From the NCBI GenBank assembly GCA_001692895.1, contig KV748182.1, positions 2,050,341-2,114,340 of the forward strand: 64,000 nt of DNA, written 5' to 3'. The notes below the pieces were generated by a model, which searched no databases, was not told where the DNA came from, and saw only the letters and a list, made by a program, of their open reading frames with translations. A program made the translations under genes and the position numbers. Of the stretch, positions 1-10,699 are shown piece by piece. Source of the stretch: Cenococcum geophilum 1.58. Lineage: Eukaryota > Ascomycota > Dothideomycetes > Gloniales > Gloniaceae. Every line of letters begins with the position of its first letter. The first letter of the stretch is position 1.

Positions 1-931
1 ATAATTTACAGGAAGAAAAACCCTATAGTTGGGGGAGGAAAAACCCTATAAGCCACCTTAGTAGGATAAAAAACCCCAGTTTGCCATGTTTGTCCATAGC
101 AGCGGCCCTATAAGCCTACGGCTATATTCTGTCCTCCTTAGATATTTGAACTCCTTAGGAACCACTACTTCCTTCTCTAGCTTATTCTAGCTAGGGTTTA
201 CTACGTCCCAGCTAGGCCTTGCCAATTAATTACTATACTGTTATTTCCTATATCTTAGCCATCCCCTATATACTATCTCTTGTTTAACCATTACTATATA
301 CGCCATGCCTTCCCCCCCCTAGGGCCTATTAAAGGCGTAAGGGGGATTTATCTATAAACTACTACTATACTAAAAGGCGAGCGGGACATATATATATACC
401 TAGGTATCTTTTACACCTAGGCCCTAGTTGCTAGGCCCTCGCTAAGGGTTACCACTCCTTAAGAGGAGATAGGAAAACCGCACGGTGTTATCCAGGCTGC
501 TAGGTAGTATTTAATAGTTAATAGTAAGTGATCGTATGCTCTGCGGGCGATCACCCTAGGGGTTAGGAAGGGCCGTATATTTACTTATTACTTGTTTATA
601 TTCGCTTATTCGTTAATATAAAAGGTTATTAATACTTTCTATTAGGGGTTAGGAGATGCTATTAAATGCTATACATCTATGTTAGATCGTATAGGTGCTT
701 AGTAGGGGAATAGTAATAGCTATATTATAAAGGGGTACCGTCTATAGTGGTTTTCGAGATCTCACCATCCCATGTAAAAACTTTTTACTACGCCCCACGA
801 CGTATATAACCACCACCAGGCCCACCAGAACGCGCTGTACAACGTCTCTGCGTTGGCTCTAAGTCTGAACTTCGAAGACCTAGGTTCGTAGCCGTCACTA
901 CATATAGGTGCAGAGTCCGATTTCGACGGCC
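1..931 (+). mobile_element. Element X, copy 1 (RIP-mutated, left end outside window)
   Basis: This stretch matches, along its whole length, the minus strand of the better-preserved insertion at 33120-34106. Shared landmarks include the G-run plus GGAAAAACCC near the start, CTAGGCCTTGCC, the poly-C stretch near 310, and TTTTCGAGATCTCACC near 750. Differences are nearly all C to T or G to A, as expected from RIP, plus a few small indels near 40-70. The match stops at 931, where Gypsy RNase H sequence begins, so X1 appears to be inserted in element D with its own left end before base 1. No protein family is recognisable. The class is unknown; see the entry for copy 2. Confidence 0.7.
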
Positions 932-3125
932 TTAACGCCATATATATACAGGCCTTTAATAAGCTTAAAAAACGGCTAGTGTCAGCCCCCTTACTTACCC
1001 ACTTTAACCCAGAACGGCCCTTAATACTAGAAACTAATGCCTTAAACGGCGCAATAGCCGGTATTTTTTCCTAAAAGCAACTGGATGGAGAATGGCACCC
1101 TATTATATACTATTTAAAGACTATAATAGATGCTAAACTAAACTACTATATCTATAACAAAGAAATACTGGCTACTATCTCTAGCTTTTAGCACTGGCGT
1201 GTACAGCTAGAGGGGACCCCTAAACCTATTAAGGTAGTGTTAGATTATAAGGCCCTAAAATACTTTATAATAACTAAGGCCCTTACGGCCCGGCAGGCAC
1301 GCTAGGCGGATATCCTATCTTAGTTTAACTTCTTAATTATATATAGACTAGGCGCTATAAACTATGCGGATGCTCTTACTAGACGTAAATAAGACCTAGG
1401 TAACTATACGGCTATAAAGATCTCATTATGGACCTAGACGCTACTACAACTAAAGCACCTTAACTCCTAGATACGGGCAGAACTAAATATAGACTCTTTA
1501 GATGCCGAGATATGCCCTATTAACTCTATAGAACTAGACCTTATTAATAAACTACTGCAGGCAAACCGTACGGCCCCTTCTCTACAGGAGTACCGCGAAA
1601 AGGCAAAGAACGTTTCTAGCCTATAGTCCCTTAAAAGTGGACTACTTAAGCACCGTAAACGGCTAGTGGTAGTAGAGGAACAGAACTTATAGACTCGGCT
1701 TATTACCAAAGCACATACCCAGGTCTCTACGGCCCACCCTAGAAAAAATAAGACCCGTAGGATTATTAGCAACCGCTATTACTAGCCCGAAATAATTATA
1801 GATATTAATTGCTATATACAGAACTATAATAACTGCTGTAGGTCTATAATTCTATAAGATAAAACCCTAGGATTATTAAAACCCCTTTTAATACCCGACC
1901 GCCCCTGGTAATATATCTCTATAGACTTTTATAAGCTACCTCTAGACCATAACGGATATAATATAGTTATAATCCTAGTTAACCGCTTCGGCAAGCGCCC
2001 GTTCTTAATTCCCTATTATAAGAATATTAATACTAAAGAGGCAGCCCGACTGTATATCCACTACGTCTACCAAATTTACGGACTATTAGATACTATTATA
2101 TCCGACTACAGGCCGCAGTTTATATTAGCCTTTTAGAATAAGTTCACCCGGATCCTAGGTATTAAGCTAAAGCTTTCTATAGTATATTACCCCCAGATAA
2201 ATAGTTAAATAGAGATTATAAATTAATACTTAGACTAGAGACTCTGGCCTTTTATTAACTACTTCTAGGATAATTAGGCTAAACTATTGCCCTTAATAGA
2301 CTACGCCTAAGCTACCCTACCCCACGACTCTACCGGATTTGCCCCTATTTAACTAGAAATGGGTTACCTACCCTATATAAGCTTTAACTGGGATAGACTA
2401 GAAGGGCCCTAGACTGTACGCGAAAAACTATCTTATAAGGAAGCCTAGCAGTACGCTAAGCGCTTAGAAGAAGCCTAGAAAGTAGCCCATATAAACCTAA
2501 AAAAGGCTTAAAAATTAATGGAATAGCAGGTGAATAAGTATAGGCGCGAGCCTAACTTTACTATAGGCGATATAGTCTAGGTTACAATAAAGAACTAGAA
2601 GATAGAACGGCCTAGCCGTAAGCTAGACTATAAGATGGCAGGACTATATAAGATTCTTAATAAAGTAGGTAACTCGTACAAGGTTAAGCTCCCAGACTTA
2701 ATTAAAGTTCACTTTATCTTCTTACTGGATAAGCTATAGAAAGCTATAAATAACCTACTACCTAGATAAAAGAATGAACCTCCCTTGCTAATTTAAGTTA
2801 ACGACAATAATAAATGGGAAATTAAAGAAATACTGGCTTGTAAACTTGTAAAGGGAACGTTAAAGTATTATATTAGTTAGAAAGGATATAACCTAGACCC
2901 CACTTAGTACCCTATATAGAACTTTATAGGTAGCCCCTATAAGCTTTAAGAGTTTTATAGCCGTTACCCTAATAAACCCGGACCGCTAAAGTACCTAGAT
3001 AAGTAGATAGAGTGCTAGTATAATAAAGATAATAAGCTACTAGAAGAATATAAGGATAAAAATGCCCTAGAAATTTCTTAGTTATATAAGGTGTTAAGAT
3101 ATCTAGGAACTTTAACCGGCGGTTA
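932..3125 (+). pseudogene. pol: Gypsy D pol fragment: RNase H, integrase, chromodomain
   Basis: Reading TAG/TAA as mutated Gln/Trp codons gives one long Gypsy pol frame. RNase H runs from about 950 to 1390 and starts AFNKLKKRLVSAPLLTHF; the segment LTARQARWADILSQFNF is typical of its end. The integrase zinc-binding region lies near 1710-1860 (a spaced His pair, then a Cys pair around CYIQNYNNC). The core covers about 1870-2350 with VNRFGKRPF and the FILAFQNKF segment. The chromodomain-like tail lies near 2810-3000 (KYYISQKGYN, then EFYSRYPNKPGP). There are dozens of in-frame TAG/TAA and no credible start. The frame ends at the TAA that falls inside the 23-bp palindrome. Confidence 0.85.
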
Positions 3126-3130
3126 AAGTT
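3108..3130. other. 23-bp palindrome at the end of pol (D copy)
   Basis: Two 11-base arms, AACTTTAACCG and CGGTTAAAGTT, flank one central G. The last pol codons and the stop lie inside it. The same palindrome recurs in B (24537-24559), C (25101-25123) and the Copia element (38829-38851), each time just downstream of, or overlapping, the end of pol. Confidence 0.9.
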
Positions 3131-3194
3131 ATTTAATTAGTTAGATTCTCTTACTAAGACTTTTAGCGGCAAAGCCTAAGGGCAGGCTTTTTTG

Positions 3195-3208
3195 GAGGGG
3201 GGGGTAAT
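3195..3208 (+). other. Polypurine tract of Gypsy D
   Basis: A purine run (GGAGGGGGGGGTAA) sits directly before the LTR start TGTTACGG. This is where a polypurine tract that primes plus-strand synthesis is expected. Confidence 0.75.
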
Positions 3209-3422
3209 GTTACGGCACTAGCAGAACTTAGCAGAACTACGCACCGGCAAGTTGCCACAGATTGCCGCATATTACGGTCACGTGACGCGAAGATCTTATA
3301 AAACATCGAACGGCGCTGCTCTTCTTCTCCTTTCCTTTCCCTAGCTTTAGATTCTCGTTTATAGACAATCTAATCGTCCAGGCTTGCGCGACCCTTTTAC
3401 CGTACTTATATCTCAATTAACA
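3209..3422 (+). repeat. 3' LTR of Gypsy D
   Basis: Starts TGTTACGGCAC right after the polypurine tract and is taken to end at TTAACA, giving about 214 bp, close to the LTR lengths of B (193) and C (196). It holds a CACGTGACG motif and a pyrimidine-rich CTTCTTCTCC stretch. The partner LTR is outside the window, so the right edge is inferred from the TG...CA rule only. Confidence 0.65.
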
Positions 3423-6400
3423 GAGTCGCTAATAATATATAACCCGTCTTTCTAGCGCCTAAAAGCTGTTTAGATTAAAATTTCTTCTAAATTAGTATTT
3501 AAGGCGGCTCCTAGTATTGCTTTATTAGAGTTAGAGCTAGAGGCGGCGCTTAGTAGCAGTTTTTTGGTACGGAGGCGATTATATATAGGGGATATAATCT
3601 ACTTACAATAATTACTAGTAAGCGTAGTGCTTTAGTTAGACGCATATGTGGATAAAATTAAAGGGGAATAGTAAGACCGTTAAAAATAATACTTTGCAGC
3701 ACGCTTTACCTTTAATTAACTAGTAATAGGGGTTAGTAATCCTTATTGCCCTATACACCTATAGGCCTTATTATCCTCATTGCTACTACTACTATTACCG
3801 TCCCTAGAGTTGTCATTATCTATATTATTACCGTCATTACTTCCGTTACCGTAGTTCCCGGCCTTGCCTTTATCCGTAACGTTCTTATTATCCTTATTAT
3901 TACTTTCTTTAGTTAAGCCATTTATAAGATTATCTAGAATATAATTACGACTATTATTAGCCCTATATTCTGGTGGTTTAGTATTATAAGGAGATATATA
4001 GTGCCAGGGGGAGGGGCTAGTAGGCCGCGTAGTAGAGACCGCTCGCTCCTTAATACTATTACCGTTATTAAGGCTAAGGGTAAGAAAGCTAGAAGGCGTA
4101 GTCCTCTAAAAAGTAGGTAACCTTTATTACTTCCTAGGTTATACGCTCTTGCTACTCTTACTAATAGAAGTATTAGAGATATAATTAATGCTACCTAGTT
4201 AATTAAGCTGATTAGACCTCCGCTTCTTTAACTTTTTAGCTCCTAAAGACTCTTAACTAGCAGCCACTAATGTCCTAAGCTTTTGCCTAAACTGCGGAGC
4301 AGTTTTAATACAACGCCCTTTAGTTAAATTATCTGTTTAATTGCCGTCTAGCGTTAAGGGTATAGTATAATCATGCGTAGGTACGCGTACCTCCTCTTCT
4401 AGCGCTTCTAACGAAGGTAGCTCTTTATTATTTTTATTACCCTTACTACTGCCGTTATTCCCGTTATCTACTAATTGTTAAATAATACTATTATAAATTA
4501 AAAGGGGAAGCATATACCTAATCTACAAGGTATTAGTTAATTATCGGCTTCGTTAGCTTTATTATTAGTATTACTAGCTTTATCGCCCTTAGTTTCCGAG
4601 TCTAGATTAGCTATATCGTCTTTAATAACTATTAGATTTACTACTAGTCGTTAAAACTACATATTTAAAACTGCTAGGGAAAGAGGGAGAGTAGTAGGGT
4701 AATTACTAGGATAATTACCTTAATTACTTCCTCTAGAGACTTAACTGTTATTTCTATCCCTATAGAAATCTTCCTTGTTATCCTCGTTATCCTTATCATC
4801 CTTATAATACTTATTATTAGCTTTTTTGTAATTATAAATAGGGTCTATAGGCGCTTTATTAGACGGAATATCTAAATTAAGGCCCTAGGTGGAATAACAT
4901 GCCGTTAAGTACTTAAGCTTATAATACTTCTTAACTTTTTAGGGGGAAAAGAGGTACTCCCCTGCTCCTCCTTTTAGGTTTACTACTCGCGCTTTTTTTA
5001 GGGGCTGTAATTGCATAGTGCTAAGACGAAGCTATTAATTTTCTAGGGGGACTAGTGTAGAAATTGTTCTTATTAAGCGAAATTTTAAAAGGAATACGAA
5101 ATAAAGACTAAGGTAGTACTAACGTTATTATTATTAGAGTTGCTATTATTTTATAGCTTTTAAAAGCTTTAAGGGGGAATTAAAGGTCTTTTTAAGTGCG
5201 CGTTAGTCCTCTCTTCGCCACTAGCACTCGCCTATTGCCCCTTACCCTTTACCCCTCGCCTAAGTTTCTTATTAAATTAAAGTATTTAATACGTGCGCCT
5301 CCGGCATAAACTAGGGTTAATTGCCGTTTATAGGGTATAAAGGTTTATAAGGGCTTAAATTCCTAGCACCTAATTAACACCCTTAGTAAATTGCGATTAA
5401 ACTATATCTGCCCGTCTAAGCTAGTATATTTAGCTCTAACATAGCTATCGCATCTAGCCCCTTATTAGGAGGTTAGTGGCTTAAATTCTCCACCCTTATT
5501 CCTTAGTAAAGGGCAGTGCTAATATATCTATTTACTTCCTAATAATGCTAATCTAGCTAATCTTCTACGCCGCTTATATTAATAGGATATAAAGCCCTAC
5601 TTATACGTATACGTTACAAGCTATCTATAACGGAAGGAGGTAGTGTTATTATTAGTAGCGGGTAGGGTTTTCTAATACTAGCCGCCTAGTAACGGATATA
5701 CTTGCTACTTGTACGGTAATTATATATAGATATATAAATGCGCTAGGTAAAGGACTATATAGAGTACTATATAAGGTGCTATATAATACTAACCCTTCTA
5801 ATATAGCTAGCTAGTATTAGAGATTCCTTTATAGTTATGCCGCAGTGCCGTAGATCTATTATACGCCCAAAAGCTATAACCTTCTAATTTTAATCTAGGT
5901 GGTTCCTACTATAGCCCTATAGCTTAGAAGGCTGGATTGTTAATCCTTTACCACTTTACTGTTAAGCAGTTAGGTAGAGCTAATAGCCCTTTAGCCCTAA
6001 ACTAGTAGATTAAACGGTGTTTCTAAAACATCCGTGGCAATATAACTATACCGCTAGGTAGGCATATATAGCCACCTAGGCGACACTCCGTGTAATATCC
6101 GTTTAAATAATACCTAACACAGCCCCGTATAGGGTAGTTGCTTAAATTAATAACGTCTAGCTACTTTTCTGCTAGGTAGCCTAGTAGGTATACCAGCCGT
6201 AATATAGGTGGCTTTAGCTATTAGTAAACGCTAAAGCGGGCCGTCTAACTAATAGTATATCCTAGGTAAGAAAATAGCGCGTAGGTTAGCTAAAATAAGT
6301 GCGACGTAAGCTTGCTTAAGCCCTTAAGGGGGCAGATATAGCACGCCTATCCCTCCCTATCTTAGAAGGAGATATATAGTAGAGTTAAATAAGATAATAG

Positions 6401-6480
6401 TGCTAACGCGGCTAGTAACTGCGGAATTTCCCTAACCCCCTTTCTATGGGACGGTTGCGGACTAGCGCTATCTAAAAGGT
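3423..6480 (-). pseudogene. RIP-mutated gene-like region, family not recognised
   Basis: On the minus strand a frame reads from about 6480 to 3425 with only TAA/TAG interruptions and one apparent frameshift between about 4400 and 4700. The second half is strongly low-complexity, rich in Asn, Asp, Ser and Lys (for example DDKDNEDNKEDFYRDRNN near 4740-4800, and NDGNNIDNDNSRDGNSSSS near 3780-3840), which looks like a disordered protein region. The first half has no motif I know. Because TGA is rare everywhere in RIP-mutated DNA, frame openness is weak evidence; composition is the better argument. It could be a host gene caught in RIP, a gag-like gene or another element's accessory gene. Element D ends exactly where this stretch begins. 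Confidence 0.35.
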
Positions 6481-6529
6481 AAAAGGAGAGAGGGTGTATA
6501 TAAAAGAGAGAATAGAATTGTAAGGATAT
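6481..6529. other. Short spacer between divergent gene-like stretches
   Basis: AG-rich spacer with GGTGTATATAAAAGAG, which resembles a TATA element, between the minus-strand stretch to the left and the plus-strand stretch to the right. Promoter function is only a possibility. Confidence 0.25.
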
Positions 6530-6860
6530 GGACGCGCTTAGCGGATAGAGGCGGCGCTAAAAGAGCTTAATAAAAATTAAAGCTATTAGCTCCAGAGGCG
6601 GGAATTAGAAGAGAAGGCTAAGACTATTTATATATTACCGTAAAATAGAGACTCGCCTATTGAAAAGGCCGTAGTTAACTATATTAATTATTAGTCTAAG
6701 ATATAGGGGAATAAAGTAATAAGCGGGCTAAACTTGCATACGTATTAGCGCTAAAGGGACGGCAGAAATGCCTTAATGTAACTATGCTAGGGACTAGCAG
6801 TAAGAAGAGGAGGAGGCGCAGCGTTAGGAGAAAGGAAAGATAGAGGATGAGAGGAAAAGC
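6530..6860 (+). pseudogene. RIP-mutated gene-like fragment with coiled-coil look
   Basis: One plus-strand frame reads (stops as Gln) RIEAALKELNKN, then QRRELEEKAKTIYILPQNRD, then EKAVVNYINYQSKIQGNKVI: charged, heptad-like and protein-like up to about 6790. Arginine- and glutamate-rich GA sequence follows to about 6860. I do not recognise the family; the N-terminal part of a retroelement gag or of a host gene are both possible. It diverges from the minus-strand stretch at 3423-6480 with about 50 bp between them. Confidence 0.3.
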
Positions 6861-7222
6861 AGCGAGAGAAATGGCCTTTTATGGTTGAGGTTAAGGGGCA
6901 GTCTTGGCTTGGCCGGGGTTAATAAGTAAGGGCGCCTTGCCCGTAAAGGAAGCCTCTATTTCCTAATATAGTTTCCCACGTAACAAAATAACTATATATA
7001 TATAAATATATATATATATACATATTTATACGTCCCTTACTATACTAATAAATATGCGGATCGTTAGTACCCCCTAACGAAAATTTTAACCCAAGTTTAT
7101 AATTAATAAGCCGGTTAATTAACCCAAGGCTTTAATTTAGAGCCTTATTATATAAAGCTTAATTAACATATACTAGTAGGTATAGATTTGTTTTATAAAT
7201 CCTATACCTCTATTATGCTTTG
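6861..7222. other. AT-rich intergenic stretch
   Basis: No gene is seen. It holds a TATATA run around 6990-7025 and short TTAATTAA-like palindromes near 7105-7165. It leads into the satellite array without a clear border. Confidence 0.5.
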
Positions 7223-9125
7223 CAGTAGGGGGTAAGCTTTTAGTAGAGCTTTATATAGAGCTTTAGTAGAGCCTCGTATAGAGCTTTAGTAGAGCCTTAT
7301 ATAGAGCTTTAGTAGAGCCTTATACAGAGCTTTAATAGAGCCTCGTATAGAGCTTTAATAGAGCCTTATGCGGAGCTTCGTGCAGAGCCTTACGCAGAGC
7401 TATGTATAGATGTATAAACGTGCAACCGTTTATTCTGGCGATTAATTATAAAGATATTTATAGAGATAATCGTATAGGCAATTGTATAGGCGTTTAATTA
7501 ATTATATAGACGTTTGTAGAGCTGTGCGTAAAGCTATATATAGAGCCGTTTATAGAGCTGTTTATAGAGACGTTTGTATAGGCGTTTAGTTAATTAATTA
7601 ATTAATTAATTATATAGGCGTTTGTATGGGCGATCGTGCAGACGGTTATAGAGCCGTTTATAGAGCTGCTTATATAGACGATTATAGAGCCTTTCTAGTA
7701 TATTAGTGCTGTATATTAGTAGAGCTTTAGAGCTCTATATTAAGCTTTAAGTAGAGTTTTAAGTAAAGCTTTAAGCTTAAGGGGGAGACCCCCTTAGACC
7801 CCCCCTACGCACTATATGCTCTATTTACCGTATAGGCAGAGTTCTTATAAAGGCTTTAGTAAAGCGTTTAGTAGAGCTTTTATAGAGCTTTATATAGAGC
7901 TTTATATAGAGCTCTATATAGAGCTTCGGTAGAGCTTTATATAGAGCTTTAGTAGAGCTTTATATAGAGCTTTAGTAGAGCTTTATATAGAGCTTTAGTA
8001 GAGCTTCGTATAGAGCTTTAGTAGAGCTTTATATAGAGCTTCGTATAAAGCTTCGTATAGAGCTTTAGTAAAGCTTTATGTAGAGCCTTGTATAGAGCTT
8101 CGGTAGAGCTTTATATAGAGCCTTATATAGAGCTATATGCAAGTGTTTACACAGGCGATTAACTGCAGAGACGTTTATAGAGATAATTATATAGGTAATT
8201 ACATGGACATTTAATTGGTTATTTATATAGGCGTTTAATTAATTAATTAATTGTATAGGCGTTTATACGGGCGATTATATAGACGTTCATAGAGCCGTTT
8301 ATAGAGCCGTTTATATAGACGATTATAGAGCCTTCCTAGTATATTAGTGCTGCGTGTTAGTAGAGCTTTAGAGCGCCGTATTAAGCTTTAAGTAGAGCTT
8401 TGAGTAGAGCTTTAAACTTAAGGGGGAGACTCCCTTAGACCCCCCTTGCGCACTATATACTCTATTTACTACGTAGGCAGAGCTCTTGCAGAGGCTTTAA
8501 TAGAGGCCTTAGTAGCTTTTAGTAGAGCTTTAAGTAGAGCTTTGTATAGGCGTTTATGTAGGCGTTTATATAGACGTTTATAGAGATAATTATATAGACA
8601 TTCGTATAGACGATTGTATAGGCGATTATAGACATTTATAAAGACATTTATAGACGTTTTTAGACGCTTATAGAGACGTTTATACGGGCGTCTGATTAAT
8701 TATATAGGTGTTTAATTAATCGATTATATAGACGTTTAATTAATTAATTATATAAACGTTTATACGGGCGATCGTGTAGACATTTATAGAGCCGTTCATA
8801 GAGCCGTTCGTAGAGCCGTTTATAGAGATAGTTGTACGGCGATTAACTATATGGGTGGTTATACGGCCGATTGCAGAACCTTCCTAGTATATTAGTGCTG
8901 CGTGTTAGTAGAGCTTTAGAGCTTCGTATAGGGCTTTAAATAAAGCTTTAAGCAGAGCTTTAAAGGGGAGACCCCCTTAGACCCCTGCGCATAGCGTGCT
9001 TTATTTACTGTATGGCTAGTACACTAGGTAGGCAAAGGTGCTGCAAGGCCTTTAGTAGAGCTTTTAGTAGAGCTTTCGCAGAGCTTCGTACGGAACTTTT
9101 ATGTAGAGCGTTTAAGAGCTTAATG
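7223..9125. repeat. Higher-order satellite built on GAGCTTTA-type motifs, three large units
   Basis: About 1.9 kb is composed of degenerate short motifs such as TAGAGCTTTAGTAGAGC and TAGAGCCGTTTATAGAG mixed with TTAATTAATTAA runs and GTATAGGCGTTTA. Three larger units are visible: the marker CTAGTATATTAGTGCTG occurs near 7693, 8335 and 8883. After each comes a G/C block (near 7778-7797, 8418-8437 and 8962-8980) of the form TAAGGGGG-AGA-CCCCCTTA, which can fold back, followed by a Cys-like GCACTATAT...TATTTAC segment and a return to the GAGCTTTA motif. Unit spacing is about 640 and then 550 bp. RIP-type TA enrichment affects this array too. Function is unknown; a subtelomeric or spacer-type satellite is possible. 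Confidence 0.75.
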
Positions 9126-9370
9126 TTTTAAAGTTTATCACGTAGATTCTGCCATAACTTACCGCGCGTAAGTTTTTTTCTAACCAATTAGAAGCTATTT
9201 TCCAACCAATTAAAAGCTGGCTTGGCGGGGGTTTGAATTCTAGGACCCGAATATATAGACCACTCGTACCTCAGGTTAATAAGTAAAAACTATACTAAAG
9301 CGAACAAGAGTATAGCAAGGTAGTTAAACGGCCTGCTGGTTAATGTCTATAACTATATGCTACGCATATG
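9126..9370. other. Unassigned spacer
   Basis: No gene is seen. Two near-identical short segments CCAATTAGAAGCT and CCAATTAAAAGCT stand near 9184 and 9209. A stretch near 9230 resembles a tRNA T-arm but lacks a foldable acceptor stem. Confidence 0.4.
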
Positions 9371-10190
9371 CTAAGTATACATAGATAGCCTATATTACAC
9401 CTAATATTAAATATAAAGACAATAGTTCTAAAGATAATATAATAAGTAGAGAGAGTATTAAAGATAATAAAGATAAGGAGGATAAGAAGATTAAGGGTTA
9501 AGATAGTATATAATAGCGGCTTCTATTTTATATAGGTCTCTCTAAGGTAAGACTCTGCGCGATATTATATATAGGCTATATATAGGCTATATATATGCTT
9601 AATATAGCTAGAGCACACCTTAAGACTATAGAGCACTTATTAGCTTCTATAGTAAGCATTAAATTATTATCTAAGAGGTAATAGACTATATTATAATACC
9701 AGAATATCCAGAAACTAGGAAAAAAGGAATTATATACTTTATCTATAAAGCAACACCTTTATTATCTATAGATGTAGATAAGGAAATAGTATATAAGGTT
9801 ATTAAGCAGTATATATTAAAGGTAAGCGATATATATACCAGGCATATACTATACTTATACCTCTAGTAGATTTAATTTTTATTCTATAAAACTGGTAACC
9901 CTAAAATTATATAACTATAGCTTCTTAGAGAAAATAATCGGGAGAGTAAAAAAGCATTTTATTAAGCATTTAAATATAGCGGTATTAGACATTACGAGTA
10001 GGCCTATAAGGACATCCTTTATATATACCCCATATATAATAGGGTTAAGTTTACATTAATTAATAACCTCTAAAAGCGTAGTAGTTATCTATACTAGGCT
10101 GTAGAGATTAATAAAAAGCTTAAGTAAAGTATAAAGAAGTAAGTATTGTTTATATATCTTAAATATATACTTATAATATACAGTTACTAC
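9371..10190 (+). pseudogene. RIP-mutated gene-like stretch, family not recognised
   Basis: Two overlapping plus-strand frames both look protein-like once TAG/TAA are read as Gln. One (about 9410-9860) has a charged start (KDNKDKEDKKIKG) followed by AHLKTIEHLLASIVSIKLL. The other (about 9670-10130) reads EYPETRKKGIIYFIYKATP and later KKAFYQAFKYSGIRHYEQAY and YLYQAVEINKKLK. They could be exons of one gene joined through a lost intron, or one may be spurious. No known family motif is visible. The stretch ends before an AT-rich spacer and the LTR of element B. Confidence 0.35.
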
Positions 10191-10453
10191 TACAGTATTC
10201 TATAATTATAGTAGTAGTATATCTACCCTAGTATATAAAAACGTATATATAGTAAAAGCAGATTAACAATGTTTTTTTAATATAGAGTACGTATATAGCC
10301 GGCATATGCGCAATATATACTTATTATATATAGATTAAGTTTATTAGTTATTCTAGTAGTAGTAATACTAAACTATAGCATACTACCTAGCCTTTATTAT
10401 TAACAACAACTAAAGTAGATATTTAATACCTTTATCTACTAGTAGAATATAAA
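10191..10453. other. AT-rich spacer before Gypsy B
   Basis: AT-rich with TAGTAGTAG and TATATATAGTA runs. No recognisable gene or site. It ends at the TGTTACGG start of the B LTR. Confidence 0.5.
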
Positions 10454-10646
10454 TGTTACGGAACCCTACCGCAGGGGCCTCTATAGGAGAGCCCCGTGCT
10501 CTCGCATATACCTTACGTACAGCTTATATTAGCTACGCGTAGGTATATTACCTCCTTACGCCCTTAACCCTTACGATCGATCGCGCAATGTCTTATAGAC
10601 TCCTCAAATACATACGCTTTATAGCCACTGCCCCCATCTTATAACA
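10454..10646 (+). repeat. 5' LTR of Gypsy B1
   Basis: 193 bp from TGTTACGGAACC to CTTATAACA. It aligns throughout, in inverted orientation, with 24181-24373. This copy keeps more CA and CG (for example GATCGATCGCGCAATG near 10573-10590) than the other, which suggests lighter RIP at this end. Confidence 0.85.
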
Positions 10647-10699
10647 TTACATTACGCCTTTTTACTACTAACACTTAGCCTATAACTAATTTTACGTCT

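Larger units (their letters stand above)
932..3422 (+). mobile_element. Ty3/Gypsy element D, 3' part (chromovirus-like)
   Basis: The right-hand part of a Gypsy retrotransposon: RNase H, integrase, chromodomain, polypurine tract and 3' LTR, in that order. The reverse transcriptase and everything upstream lie outside the window or left of X1. Its pol ends with residues LRYLGTL like the end of element B, so D and B are relatives, but its LTR starts TGTTACGGCAC and differs from B. Nearly all Gln and Trp codons of pol are stops, so the copy is dead. Confidence 0.85.

Noticed and set aside
1467-1772. 101-codon minus-strand frame
   Set aside because: Antisense to the clearly recognisable integrase frame of Gypsy D.
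7223-9125. CRISPR-like array
   Set aside because: The repeats are degenerate, unequal and without unique spacers, and the surrounding elements are eukaryotic retrotransposons; this is a satellite.
9225-9250. T-arm-like sequence suggesting a tRNA
   Set aside because: No matching acceptor, D or anticodon arms could be folded around it.
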